The notes under the pieces were generated by a model. The model searched no databases, was not told the DNA's origin, and worked only from the letters and a program-made list of their open reading frames with translations. Shown piece after piece: positions 53,281 to 61,486 of a stretch of 64,000 bases of DNA (positions within the stretch are counted from its first letter, which is position 1; every line of letters starts with the position of its first letter). Source of the DNA: Spongiibacter thalassae (lineage in GTDB: Bacteria; Pseudomonadota; Gammaproteobacteria; Pseudomonadales; Spongiibacteraceae). A program made the position numbers and the translations under genes. Where the stretch lies: positions 620,001 through 684,000 of the forward strand of contig NZ_JAAWWK010000001.1 in NCBI RefSeq assembly GCF_012272835.1, read 5' to 3'.

Positions 53281-54096
53281 ATGGATATTAGCGGTAAGGT
53301 TTATGTCGTAACCGGTGCAGGTAGCGGTATTGGGCGGGGGTTGGCCCATGAATTGTTAAAGCGCGGCGCAGAGGTCGCTTTAGTGGATATGAACGGTGCC
53401 GCACTGCGTGAGACCCTTAAACTGTTTCCAGGTGAGGCCTCTGATCGTTGCTCCCTTCATGTCGTGGATGTCACCGATCGGCAGGGTGTTGCGGCGCTGC
53501 CAGAGCAGGTCATTGCCCATCATGCTCGTGTCGATGGCTTAATTAACAATGCGGGCATAATTCAGCAGTTTCACTCCGTCTCGGATCTTTCTCAGGCGGA
53601 TATTGATCGTGTGCTGAATGTGAATTTCCTGGGTACGGTCAATGTTACCAGGGCCTTCTTGCCAGCATTGATGGCGCGGGAGCAAGCCTACATCGCAAAT
53701 GTTTCCAGTATGGGGGCGTTCGCTCCAGTGCCGGGGCAAACCCTCTACGGTGCAGCCAAGGCGGCGGTAAAAATGTTTACCGAGGGCCTGCGTTCAGAAC
53801 TGGCGGATACGGGGGTGGTGGTATCGGTGGTTTTTCCCGGTGCGATTGAAACTGGAATCGTCAAAAACTCAGGGGCAGAAAAAACCCAGCCGGTGTCTTC
53901 GGCAAACGTATCTTTCAAGATGTTGCCCGCCGCCGAAGCCGCGCGGCAAATCGTCGATGGGATTGCCAAAAACAAATACCGGATTCTCGTCGGCAGGGAT
54001 GCGTTTATGCTCGACCTGGTGTCCCGAATCAGTCCCGCCGCGGCGGCACGGCTCATTATTCGGCAGCTGAAGCAGCTTACGCCGGCCTCCGGCTAA
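53281..54096 (+). CDS. SDR oxidoreductase
   Basis: 271 residues. TGAGSGIG at 11-18 and ALVDMNG suggest NAD; NNAGI, the Ser in NVSSMGAF and YGAAKAAVKMF complete the active site; PGAIETGIVKNSG is next. The longer C-terminus (LDLVSRISPAAAARLIIRQL) is common in SDRs acting on membrane-associated or steroid-like substrates. Likely hydroxyl oxidation in the island's pathway. Confidence 0.86.
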   Translation: MDISGKVYVVTGAGSGIGRGLAHELLKRGAEVALVDMNGAALRETLKLFPGEASDRCSLHVVDVTDRQGVAALPEQVIAHHARVDGLINNAGIIQQFHSVSDLSQADIDRVLNVNFLGTVNVTRAFLPALMAREQAYIANVSSMGAFAPVPGQTLYGAAKAAVKMFTEGLRSELADTGVVVSVVFPGAIETGIVKNSGAEKTQPVSSANVSFKMLPAAEAARQIVDGIAKNKYRILVGRDAFMLDLVSRISPAAAARLIIRQLKQLTPASG

Positions 54097-54403
54097 CGGA
54101 AAACAGTCGTTCCACTCATGACAACTCGTTAGTTTGGTTTTTGATAACATAAGCGGGGCTGATCGGCCCTGATTTTTATCGTTTATAGAAGTCTTGCACG
54201 CTCGTTAATCAGCTCCGTAGTTGAACAGTAGCTGAATACATGTTAGTTTTTGTTCTGGTTAGGATGCTGCTGTTACGACAGGGTTTAAAGCACAGTTAAT
54301 TATCGCGGTGCGTTTTCACCTTCGGCACAGGCCGCCTTCGCTCATTTCCGGCGGCGGTGCAGCAACCTTGGTTGAATTCTTTAACTTGCGTGGAGTAAAC
54401 GGC
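54097..54403. other. 307-base intergenic region with TTAGTT elements
   Basis: No gene. A lone TTAGTT is at 54129-54134 with a poor left half. A better copy of the 19-bp element, AGCTGA-N7-TTAGTT, is at 54230-54248 (site F), 156 bases before the hydratase start. An open frame from 54308 runs into the hydratase but lacks a ribosome site. Confidence 0.5.
54230..54248. promoter_or_regulatory. Operator-like element AGCTGA-N7-TTAGTT (site F)
   Basis: Right half exact, left half four of six. Upstream of the hydratase / fused dehydrogenase / thiolase-like / DUF35 genes, so it would bring that operon under the same control as the genes at 36904 and 43990. Confidence 0.45.
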
Positions 54404-55273
54404 GTGGCGTTCGAATACGAGAAAATCAAAAACTGGCCAATTCCTGAGGGTTATCAGGAATACTCGGCGAATGACTGCATTTTGTATGCCCTCGCTGTGG
54501 GTGCCGGCGCCGGTGATCCCGCCGCCGATCTGGATCTGATCTACGAAAAGCAGCTTAAAGTGTTGCCGACGATGGCGGTGACCATGGCATCACAGGGTAC
54601 GATGTGGGTTGCTGATCCCGCTACCGGCATCAATCTGAGCAAGCTCCTCCACGGCGAGCAGTACCTGACAATTCACAAGCCCTTTCCGACCTCGGCCAAG
54701 GTCAAGAGCCGCAGCTATGTGGAAGAAATTTACGATAAAGGTGTGGAAAAAGGCTCGGTGATGATGCTCGCGAGAGAAATCAGCGACGCTGACAGTGGCG
54801 AGCTTCTCGCGACCTGTACCTCTGCGGTATTTCTGCGCGGCAACGGTGGCTGCGGTGGGCCGAGCACCGGACAGCCCAAGCCCCAGCCGATTCCCGAGCG
54901 CGCTCCCGATGTGGTGATCGACGCCATTAGTCGTGAGGAGCAGGCCGCATTGTATCGTCTGACCGGAGATAATAACCCCCTGCACATCGACCCGAAATTT
55001 GCGGCGATGGGCGGTTTCCCCAAACCGATCCTGCATGGCCTTTGCACCTACGGTTTTGCCGCGCGTGCGGTGATCTCTGCGGTATGTGACGGCGACCCGT
55101 CGCGTCTGCGCAAGTTTAACCTGCGTTTTGCCAACCCGGTTTTCCCAGGCGAAACCCTGCGCACCGAAATTTGGAAAGAGTCCGATGGCAGCGCTGCCTT
55201 CCGCACATTTGTGGTAGAGCGCGAACTGCTGGTGCTTAACAATGGCTATGCTGAATTTGCTGCCGCTGAATAG
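54404..55273 (+). CDS. (R)-specific enoyl-CoA hydratase, hydratase-2/MaoC type
   Basis: Two hotdog halves in 289 residues, as in the hydratase domain of peroxisomal multifunctional enzyme type 2. GTG 54404 has GGAG eight bases upstream. The N-terminal half begins AFEYEKIKNWPIPEG; the C-terminal half holds the active site, TGDNNPLHIDP (D189, H194), and the signature PILHGLCTYG (209-217). It hydrates the double bond made by the fused dehydrogenase encoded next, and is also the type that handles bile-acid side chains. Confidence 0.92.
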   Translation: MAFEYEKIKNWPIPEGYQEYSANDCILYALAVGAGAGDPAADLDLIYEKQLKVLPTMAVTMASQGTMWVADPATGINLSKLLHGEQYLTIHKPFPTSAKVKSRSYVEEIYDKGVEKGSVMMLAREISDADSGELLATCTSAVFLRGNGGCGGPSTGQPKPQPIPERAPDVVIDAISREEQAALYRLTGDNNPLHIDPKFAAMGGFPKPILHGLCTYGFAARAVISAVCDGDPSRLRKFNLRFANPVFPGETLRTEIWKESDGSAAFRTFVVERELLVLNNGYAEFAAAE

Positions 55274-55344
55274 TAGGTAGCGGCTTCGGCATCCAGCCGA
55301 TTTCAGCGAAGTGTAGTAACAGAGACAAGTCAGGCGGCAAATAC

Positions 55345-57645
55345 GTGATTGCAATTAACGAAGATCTACAGGCAATACAGGATCAGGCGGCGCGCTTTCT
55401 GAGTGAGCGCGCAGAACCTGAGCATCTCAAGGCATTGCTGGACAAGCCAGCGTCCTTCGATAGCGACAGTTGGCGCAGTGTGGCCGAGTTGGGTTGGCCG
55501 ATGCTCGCTGTTGACGAGGAGCGCGGTGGCCTTGGTCTGGGCGCCCGGGGGTTGGCCATTCTGGCCCAGGAAATGGGGCGCACGACATTGTCGCTGCCGC
55601 TGCTGCCGGTGTACCAACTGGCCTGCGTGTTGGGACAAGTTGAGGTTAGCGAGAGTGTCGGCCAAATGTTTGAACAGGTGTTGGCCGGTAGCGCTATTGC
55701 CTGCTTCGTTAACGGTGGCGAGCTGTCGCTGTCCGAAGGGAAGCTGACCGGAAGCACCACCGCGACACCCTTTGCGGCGGTGGCCCAGTATGGGCTTGTG
55801 CGTGCACAACAGGATCAGCAGTCGGTATTACTGCTGGTGGATTTGCAGCAGGAAGGCGTCAGCCGTGAAGCGGTGCCGGCTATAGATCAGGCCCGTGCAC
55901 AGGCGACACTGGGCTTTGCCGGTGTGGATGCGGCGGTTTTGGCCACTGATGGCAGTGACGGCCTGTACGACGATTGCCTGTTGATTGCTGCGCTGGTCAC
56001 TTCATTTGAGCAGTCCTCCGGGGCCGAGGCCGCCATGTTGCTGGCCCGTGACTATGCCCTTGAGCGCAAGGTGTTTGGTCAAACCCTGGGGGCCTTGCAG
56101 GCGATCAAGCACAAGATTGCCGATATGTATTGGCGTATTGAACTGGCCAGAGGCTGTGCCGACGATGCGCTGCTGGCCTTTGAGGCCGGTGATGACAGCT
56201 GGCGGGAATTGGCCGCGGCCTCGCGGGTCGCGGCTATTGAAGCCTATGAATTCAGCGCCAGGGAAAGTATGCAAACCTTTGGTGGCCTGGGCTCTACCTG
56301 GGAGGGAATGCCCCAGCACCACTACCGGCGCTCGCGGGTTCTCGCCCTGGAGCTGGGTAGTCGTCTGGAATGGCGGGAGCGCTTCTTTGCCTGTCGTCGC
56401 AGCGATGCCGGGGAGCGGGAACCGATTGAAGCCCTGCCCGAATTGAAGGAATACCGGCAGCGGGCACGCCAGTGGCTGGCGGAGAATGCTCCGGCCTTTT
56501 CCGGCGAGGTACGCAAGGGTCTCAGCTTTGCAGAAGACCTCGAGTTGGGCCGCAAGTGGCAGGCAAAAAAGGCCGAGGGCGGCTACGCTTGCATAAACCT
56601 GCCCGCAGAGTATGGCGGTGCCGGCCTGACTGAATTGCACAAAATTGTATTCGGTGAGGAGGAGCTGAAATACCTGCTGCCCACGGAATACTTTGTGATC
56701 AGCACCGCACAGCTGATGGCAATCTTCCTGCGTTATGCGCCGGAGGAAGCGCGCCGGGAACTGGGGCCGAAAGCCATTCGCGGCGAGCAGATATGGTGTC
56801 AGATGTTCTCCGAGCCGGGAGCTGGCTCAGACCTCGCAGCGGTGCGTTTGAAGGCGGAGCGCCACGTGAAAGACGGCGTGGAAGGTTGGTTGTTGAACGG
56901 CCAAAAACTGTGGACCAGTTGGGCGCAGGTCGCGGACTGGGGTTTTATTGTCGCGCGGACGAACAGCGACGGCCCCAAACATGCGGGTATTACCTGTTTC
57001 TATGCCGATATGCACAGCCCAGGCATCAGCGTACGTCCGATTCGTCGTATGGCTGGTCACGATGATGTGAATGAAGTGTTCTTCGACAATGTCTTTGTGC
57101 CAGATAGCCAGCGATTGGGCGACGAGGGCCGGGGTTTTGCCGTGGCCATGGAAATGCTGATGATCGAACGCGTTGCAGGTGTCTACGACGAAAGCATTGG
57201 TGGAATGTCGCTGAATAGCCTGTTCCGGCATGCAGAACAAAGTGAGTTGGCGGGCCGGCCGGCGATCGCCGACGGCGAAATCCGCGCCACACTGCTGGAG
57301 GCGTATATCGAGCGACAGGGGCTGCGCTCGATCTATCGTCGCGGCATGGCCGCTGTCGGTCACGGTAAAGAGCCCGGGCCAGAGGCGGGTATTCGCAAGC
57401 TGATTATGGGCCGTGCCCGTCAACGCCTTGGCGCGCTGGCACTTGACCTGATCGGACCCGACGGCGTGTATATGGATCCACAGGGCGATTTTCGCACCGA
57501 CTTTGCCTGGTCGTGGATCGACCCCGCCGGTCGAATTGCCGGCGGCACCGATGAGGTGTTGCTGAACACCATTGCGGAGCGGGTGCTGGGTATGCCCCAG
57601 GACTACCGTCCTGATAAAAATAAACCCTTTAAAGAGCTGAGCTGA
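55345..57645 (+). CDS. Fused double acyl-CoA dehydrogenase, FadE34-like
   Basis: 766 residues, about twice normal. Residues 1-360 form a beta-type half (LGWPMLAVDEERGGLGLG, YALERKVFGQTLGALQAIKH, TFGGLGSTWEGMPQHHYRR) with no catalytic Glu seen. Residues 375-766 form a full alpha-type half: WCQMFSEPGAGSDLAAVRL, WLLNGQKLWTSWAQ, probable base E608 in LMIERVAGVY, and AGGTDEVLLNTIAERVLG. The arrangement equals FadE34/ChsE3 of mycobacteria, which dehydrogenates a steroid side-chain CoA ester. The start is GTG with only a weak ribosome site. Confidence 0.9.
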   Translation: MIAINEDLQAIQDQAARFLSERAEPEHLKALLDKPASFDSDSWRSVAELGWPMLAVDEERGGLGLGARGLAILAQEMGRTTLSLPLLPVYQLACVLGQVEVSESVGQMFEQVLAGSAIACFVNGGELSLSEGKLTGSTTATPFAAVAQYGLVRAQQDQQSVLLLVDLQQEGVSREAVPAIDQARAQATLGFAGVDAAVLATDGSDGLYDDCLLIAALVTSFEQSSGAEAAMLLARDYALERKVFGQTLGALQAIKHKIADMYWRIELARGCADDALLAFEAGDDSWRELAAASRVAAIEAYEFSARESMQTFGGLGSTWEGMPQHHYRRSRVLALELGSRLEWRERFFACRRSDAGEREPIEALPELKEYRQRARQWLAENAPAFSGEVRKGLSFAEDLELGRKWQAKKAEGGYACINLPAEYGGAGLTELHKIVFGEEELKYLLPTEYFVISTAQLMAIFLRYAPEEARRELGPKAIRGEQIWCQMFSEPGAGSDLAAVRLKAERHVKDGVEGWLLNGQKLWTSWAQVADWGFIVARTNSDGPKHAGITCFYADMHSPGISVRPIRRMAGHDDVNEVFFDNVFVPDSQRLGDEGRGFAVAMEMLMIERVAGVYDESIGGMSLNSLFRHAEQSELAGRPAIADGEIRATLLEAYIERQGLRSIYRRGMAAVGHGKEPGPEAGIRKLIMGRARQRLGALALDLIGPDGVYMDPQGDFRTDFAWSWIDPAGRIAGGTDEVLLNTIAERVLGMPQDYRPDKNKPFKELS

Positions 57646-58835
57646 TGAGTAACCCCTATTCTGAAAAACAGTGTGTGATTTCCGGTGTTGGCCAGTCTGA
57701 AATTGGACGCCGTCTGCCTCGCAGTGGATTGCAGTTGACCGTTGATGCGGTCAAAAAGGCCCTGGATGATGCCGGTTTGAAACGGGAAGACATCGACGGC
57801 GTATCGAGTTGGCCGGGACAAATGCAGAATTCGGCTCCGGGTTTTTCACCGGTGTCTATCACCGACCTGCGCGAAGCCATGGACCTCAAACTGAGCTGGT
57901 ATAACGCCGGCATCGAATCCACCCAAATGTCGGCGATTATCAATGCCTGCATGGCGGTGGCCAGTGGCCAGGCCCGGCATGTCATCTGCTTTCGCACCAT
58001 GACCGAGGCCAGCTCTATGGCCAAAGGAACCCGCTCCAGTGTGCAGGGCACCGGCAGTCAACGCATCAGTGGCCCCTTCCAGTGGCAGCTCCCCTTTGGC
58101 GCTTTTTCCGCCAGCAGCTGGGCGGCCCTGATCGCCTCACGTTATATGCACGAGTTTGGCGCCAGCCGGGAGCAGTTGGCGCAGATTGCACTCAACGCAC
58201 GCCGCAACGCACAACTTAACGAGCGGGCGGTGTATCGCGACCCCCTGTCGATGGAGGACTACCTGTCGGCACGGATGATCTCCGACCCCCTTTGCCTGTT
58301 TGACTGCGATGTACCCATCGACGGCTCTACCGTACTGATCATTTCCCACAAGGATTGTGCGCCAGACCTCAAGGCAACGCCAATTCATATCGAGTCGGTA
58401 GCCGGGCCACTGTATGGTCGGGATAGCTGGGATCAGCAGGACGACCTCACTCGCTTTTGCGCCGAAGATGCCGGAAAAATGCTGTGGTCGCGTACCGATT
58501 TTTCGCCGAAGGATGTGGATTTCGCTGAGCTGTACGACGGCTTCAGCTTTCTGACGCTGTTGTGGCTGGAAGGGCTGGGCTTCTGTGGTCGCGGCGAGGC
58601 AGCCGCCTTTGTCGAAGGTGGTCAGCGTATTGCACGGGATGGCGAACTGCCCCTGGCGACCCATGGTGGCCAGCTTTCGGCAGGGCGCACCCACGGTTTG
58701 GGTTACTTCCACGAGGCGGTAAAACAATTGCGCGGCGAAGCGGGTAGTCACCAGCTTGCCGGTGACCGCAAGCTCGCTGTGGTTAGTAACGGCGGCGGTA
58801 ATCTTGCCGGTGCAGCGTTGCTGCGTAAAGACTGA
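57645..58835 (+). CDS. Thiolase-like lipid-transfer protein (Ltp/SCP2-thiolase family)
   Basis: 396 residues, start overlapping the previous stop by one base. VISGVGQSEIGRR and AVKKALDDAGLKREDIDGV start the thiolase fold; where thiolases have the nucleophilic Cys the chain reads ESTQMSAIINACMAV, so Claisen chemistry is unlikely. FAELYDGFSFLTLLWLEGLG and THGGQLSAGRTHGLG match Ltp-type aldolases, which cleave steroid side chains together with a DUF35 protein. I recall Tyr before the HG in Ltp2, while here it is Arg-Thr; that may mark a separate subfamily. Confidence 0.84.
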   Translation: MSNPYSEKQCVISGVGQSEIGRRLPRSGLQLTVDAVKKALDDAGLKREDIDGVSSWPGQMQNSAPGFSPVSITDLREAMDLKLSWYNAGIESTQMSAIINACMAVASGQARHVICFRTMTEASSMAKGTRSSVQGTGSQRISGPFQWQLPFGAFSASSWAALIASRYMHEFGASREQLAQIALNARRNAQLNERAVYRDPLSMEDYLSARMISDPLCLFDCDVPIDGSTVLIISHKDCAPDLKATPIHIESVAGPLYGRDSWDQQDDLTRFCAEDAGKMLWSRTDFSPKDVDFAELYDGFSFLTLLWLEGLGFCGRGEAAAFVEGGQRIARDGELPLATHGGQLSAGRTHGLGYFHEAVKQLRGEAGSHQLAGDRKLAVVSNGGGNLAGAALLRKD

Positions 58836-58912
58836 TCGTATTCGGCGGTTGCAATTCCAGGGCCGCTACAAAGGCAAATAGCATGATTCAGCCAAACGGT
58901 GGATGAATAACA

Positions 58913-59362
58913 ATGGCAGATACAAAAGAAACAGGCTCGGCGCAAACTGCCGCTGAGGAAAAAACCATGGGTCCGGTTCCTGAGCTGGACGAATTAAACG
59001 AATTTTTCTGGACCTCAGGTGCCGACGGCAAACTGCGTATGCAGTACTGCGATGATTGCCAGTACTGGCAGCACCCGCCCAGTGTGTGCTGCCGTAAATG
59101 CCTGGGCGAGGGCATTGCCCCCAGGGAATTGTCCGGTGAAGGCACCGTCGCCGCCGTCACCATCAACCGTATGCCGTGGATGCCGGGCCTGAAAGTACCC
59201 TATGTTCTGGTCATTGTTGAACTGGACGAACAACCCGGCCTGCGCCTGACCTCGGCCATGCCCAGTGTCGATCCCGAACAGGTCGCCATCGGCGACCGGG
59301 TAAAGGTATGGTTTGAACAGCGAGAAGACGTGTGGATGCCATTTTTCGCGCCGCTCGCGTAA
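58913..59362 (+). CDS. DUF35 zinc-ribbon/OB-fold protein, partner of the thiolase-like protein
   Basis: 149 residues. After a charged tail of about 30 residues comes a helix (ELDELNEFFWTSGADGKLRM), a four-cysteine zinc ribbon (YCDDCQYWQHPPSVCCRKC) and an OB-fold (GEGTVAAVTINRMPW, VPYVLVIVELDEQPGLRL). In Ltp2-type systems such a protein binds acyl-CoA and activates the aldolase. It has the intact ribbon, unlike the DUF35 protein at 36904. Confidence 0.9.
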   Translation: MADTKETGSAQTAAEEKTMGPVPELDELNEFFWTSGADGKLRMQYCDDCQYWQHPPSVCCRKCLGEGIAPRELSGEGTVAAVTINRMPWMPGLKVPYVLVIVELDEQPGLRLTSAMPSVDPEQVAIGDRVKVWFEQREDVWMPFFAPLA

Positions 59363-59373
59363 TACGATTGGAC

Positions 59374-59396
59374 AGGGCCTTTGTCAGGCCCTTTCT
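59374..59396 (+). terminator. Terminator hairpin after the DUF35 gene
   Basis: AGGGCC / GGCCCT, 6-bp stem with a 7-base loop and a short TTTCT tail, 11 bases past the DUF35 stop. It lies before the rhombosortase remnant. Confidence 0.5.
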
Positions 59397-59402
59397 GCCA
59401 AC

Positions 59403-59988
59403 ATGACCTGCCAGGTGAGCAACAAGCGATTATTCGCACCGCTGGCAATTCTTGCATTGCTCATCTTCCTTCAACTATTTCACTCCTGTTATTCAGATTT
59501 ATCCTATATCCGCTCCGCTATTCACGAGGGGCAGGTGTGGCGAATGCTCACTGGCCAGTGGGTGCACAGCAATGGCTACCACCTGCTCGGTAGCGCCGTG
59601 CTAATGCTGTTGCTCAACAGCTTCGACGAAAGCCACTTAATGCACAGACTGCCGGCCTTGATGTTGCTGTCCTGCATGATTAGTGTCGGGATCTATATCT
59701 TCTACCCGGGCCTCGAACACTACCTGGGACTGTCTGGCGTGCTTCATGGCTACGCTCTCATCCTGCTTTGCGAGAACCTGTCAACGTCGTTCAAACTCGT
59801 CTGTATTGGCATTTTTGTGTTAATAGCGAAGCTGTGGGCGGAACAGCTCGGTGTATACCCGCATCAAAGCACCGCGCTTGATTGAAGTGCGAGTCGCTAC
59901 CGAAGCGCATTTGCTGGGCGGGTGTGCAGGGGCTTTGTATTGTATCGCTGCAAAGACGCGGTCGAAACAGCGCAAAGAAAATCGGTAA
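59403..59988 (+). pseudogene. rrtA: Rhombosortase (GlyGly-CTERM serine protease), frameshifted
   Basis: Rhomboid-type membrane protease that processes proteins with a GlyGly-CTERM tail. The first frame carries the family motifs: WRMLTGQWVHSNGYHLLGSA and the active-site GLSGVLHGY, then AKLWAEQLG, and stops at 59885. The missing end continues in the next frame from about 59860: APRLIEVRVATEAHLLGG and a basic tail, stopping at 59988. EAHL is the conserved C-terminal motif. One base change in length near 59850-59880 thus removes the last helix. Intact length would be about 195 residues. No good ribosome site. Confidence 0.82.
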
Positions 59989-60049
59989 GAGCACAAGGCC
60001 CGCCGTGGAAATCCTGGAAGGCTTGCTGGGTTGGCAGCTTCTACGCCGG

Positions 60050-61486
60050 TTACGATGTAGGCCACTCGGTAAGGGTATCAATATACAACTGCCGCACTTC
60101 AGCAATCTTTTCACCAAGGTTGTCCAGGGTCCAGTCGCTGACGGATATCGGCGGCAGTACCGCAACATCAACGGTGCCGGGGCTCATCACAGCGGCGTCT
60201 CTGGCGGCAATCATTTCGGCATTGCGAAAAACGATGGGTACTACGGGAATGTCAGCGGCCATTGCCATGCGAAAGGCGCCTTTTTTGAATTCTCCTACCA
60301 GATCGGTATCGACGCGGTTGCCCTCGGGGGCGAGGCAAATCGAGATACCTTTGCGGGCCAGTTCCTCGATGGGTTTCAGGGCTTCTACTGAGGCCTTGGA
60401 GTCTGCGCGATCGATAAAGGCGACATCAGCGAGTTTGCCGATGGTGCCGGTAAGCCAGTGGTCTTCCAGTTCTTTTTTGCCAACGCCGGTAAAGTCTTTC
60501 TCGATTAGTTTGGCGGCCATAAAGGCGTCGTAGTTGTTGCGGTGATTAAAAATAAAGACTGCAGGTCGCTGGGTCCAGAGGTTGTCGCCGCCAATAACGT
60601 TAAGTTTTACGCCATTTATTTTAAACATCTGGTCGATCCAGCGCGGCGATGCGTAGTTGAGAATCGCACGCTTGTCCCGTTTCAGTAGTCCGAGTCCGAC
60701 ACCGGCGGCGGCGTAGGGGAATACGCTGAATACACCGGCGGCGGAGCGCAGTGCGCCGTTGTTTTTGCGGCTGGTGAAGCGCAGCACTGGCCAGCCGCGA
60801 GAGCGGGCTACCCGGGCCAGGTTTTTGCCGGGATTGGTGGGACGGGGGTGGCCGACCAGGTGCATCAGGGCTTCGTCTTCGTCGCCATCGGCGTAGAAAA
60901 AGCAGTCTGCAAGGGCGGCGCCCTGGGTCTTGGCAAAGGTTTGGGCGGCGGTGGCTTTGCCTTCGGCCCAGATCAGCGGTTTGCTGAGTTTGCCGCTGAG
61001 TTTGCCGTCGACCACTTCAAAACGGTTGCACAGCACATGCTCGATATTCAGAAAGCGGGCAATGGGTTCGGCCTGATAGCAGGTGGCGGAGGACGACAGT
61101 ACTACCGTGTGCCCTTGTTGCTGGTGGGCTTTGATAATACGGCGCATTTCCGGGTAGATCAGGTTGACGATCTTGCGCTTGAACAGGGCATCGCCCATGT
61201 CCATCAATGCGTCGTGAGGACGTCCTGTCCAAGCGTCGGCACCGATCTGCAACAGGTCTTCAAAGTCAGCCTTGCCGATTGCGGCATTGATGCCGGTGTT
61301 GACCGTGCGCAGAAATTCCTGCAGGGAAATATCCTTGTTCTTGAGGCGCTGTTTGCTGAAATACGCTGCGGAAAAGCCCGCGATAATAGTGCCGTCGAGA
61401 TCGAAAAATGCGCATACATTGGCGCCTGTGGGTGAGGCTTTGATTGCCGCCAAGGTGGATTCAATGGGGGTCGCGGAATGTTTCAT
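60050..61486 (-). CDS. HAD-IB phosphatase / PlsC-type acyltransferase fusion
   Basis: 478 residues with two domains. The HAD-IB part (25-230) has FDLDGTI with D29 and D31, VVLSSSATCYQAEPIA and FFYADGDEDEALM. The acyltransferase part (about 280-478) has FNHRNNYDAF (NHx4D, 314-320) and APEGNR (386-391). Such fusions make or turn over phosphatidic acid and are linked to neutral lipid synthesis. The start shares one base with the stop of the wax-ester synthase gene. Third gene of the operon. Confidence 0.9.
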   Translation of the reverse strand: MKHSATPIESTLAAIKASPTGANVCAFFDLDGTIIAGFSAAYFSKQRLKNKDISLQEFLRTVNTGINAAIGKADFEDLLQIGADAWTGRPHDALMDMGDALFKRKIVNLIYPEMRRIIKAHQQQGHTVVLSSSATCYQAEPIARFLNIEHVLCNRFEVVDGKLSGKLSKPLIWAEGKATAAQTFAKTQGAALADCFFYADGDEDEALMHLVGHPRPTNPGKNLARVARSRGWPVLRFTSRKNNGALRSAAGVFSVFPYAAAGVGLGLLKRDKRAILNYASPRWIDQMFKINGVKLNVIGGDNLWTQRPAVFIFNHRNNYDAFMAAKLIEKDFTGVGKKELEDHWLTGTIGKLADVAFIDRADSKASVEALKPIEELARKGISICLAPEGNRVDTDLVGEFKKGAFRMAMAADIPVVPIVFRNAEMIAARDAAVMSPGTVDVAVLPPISVSDWTLDNLGEKIAEVRQLYIDTLTEWPTS

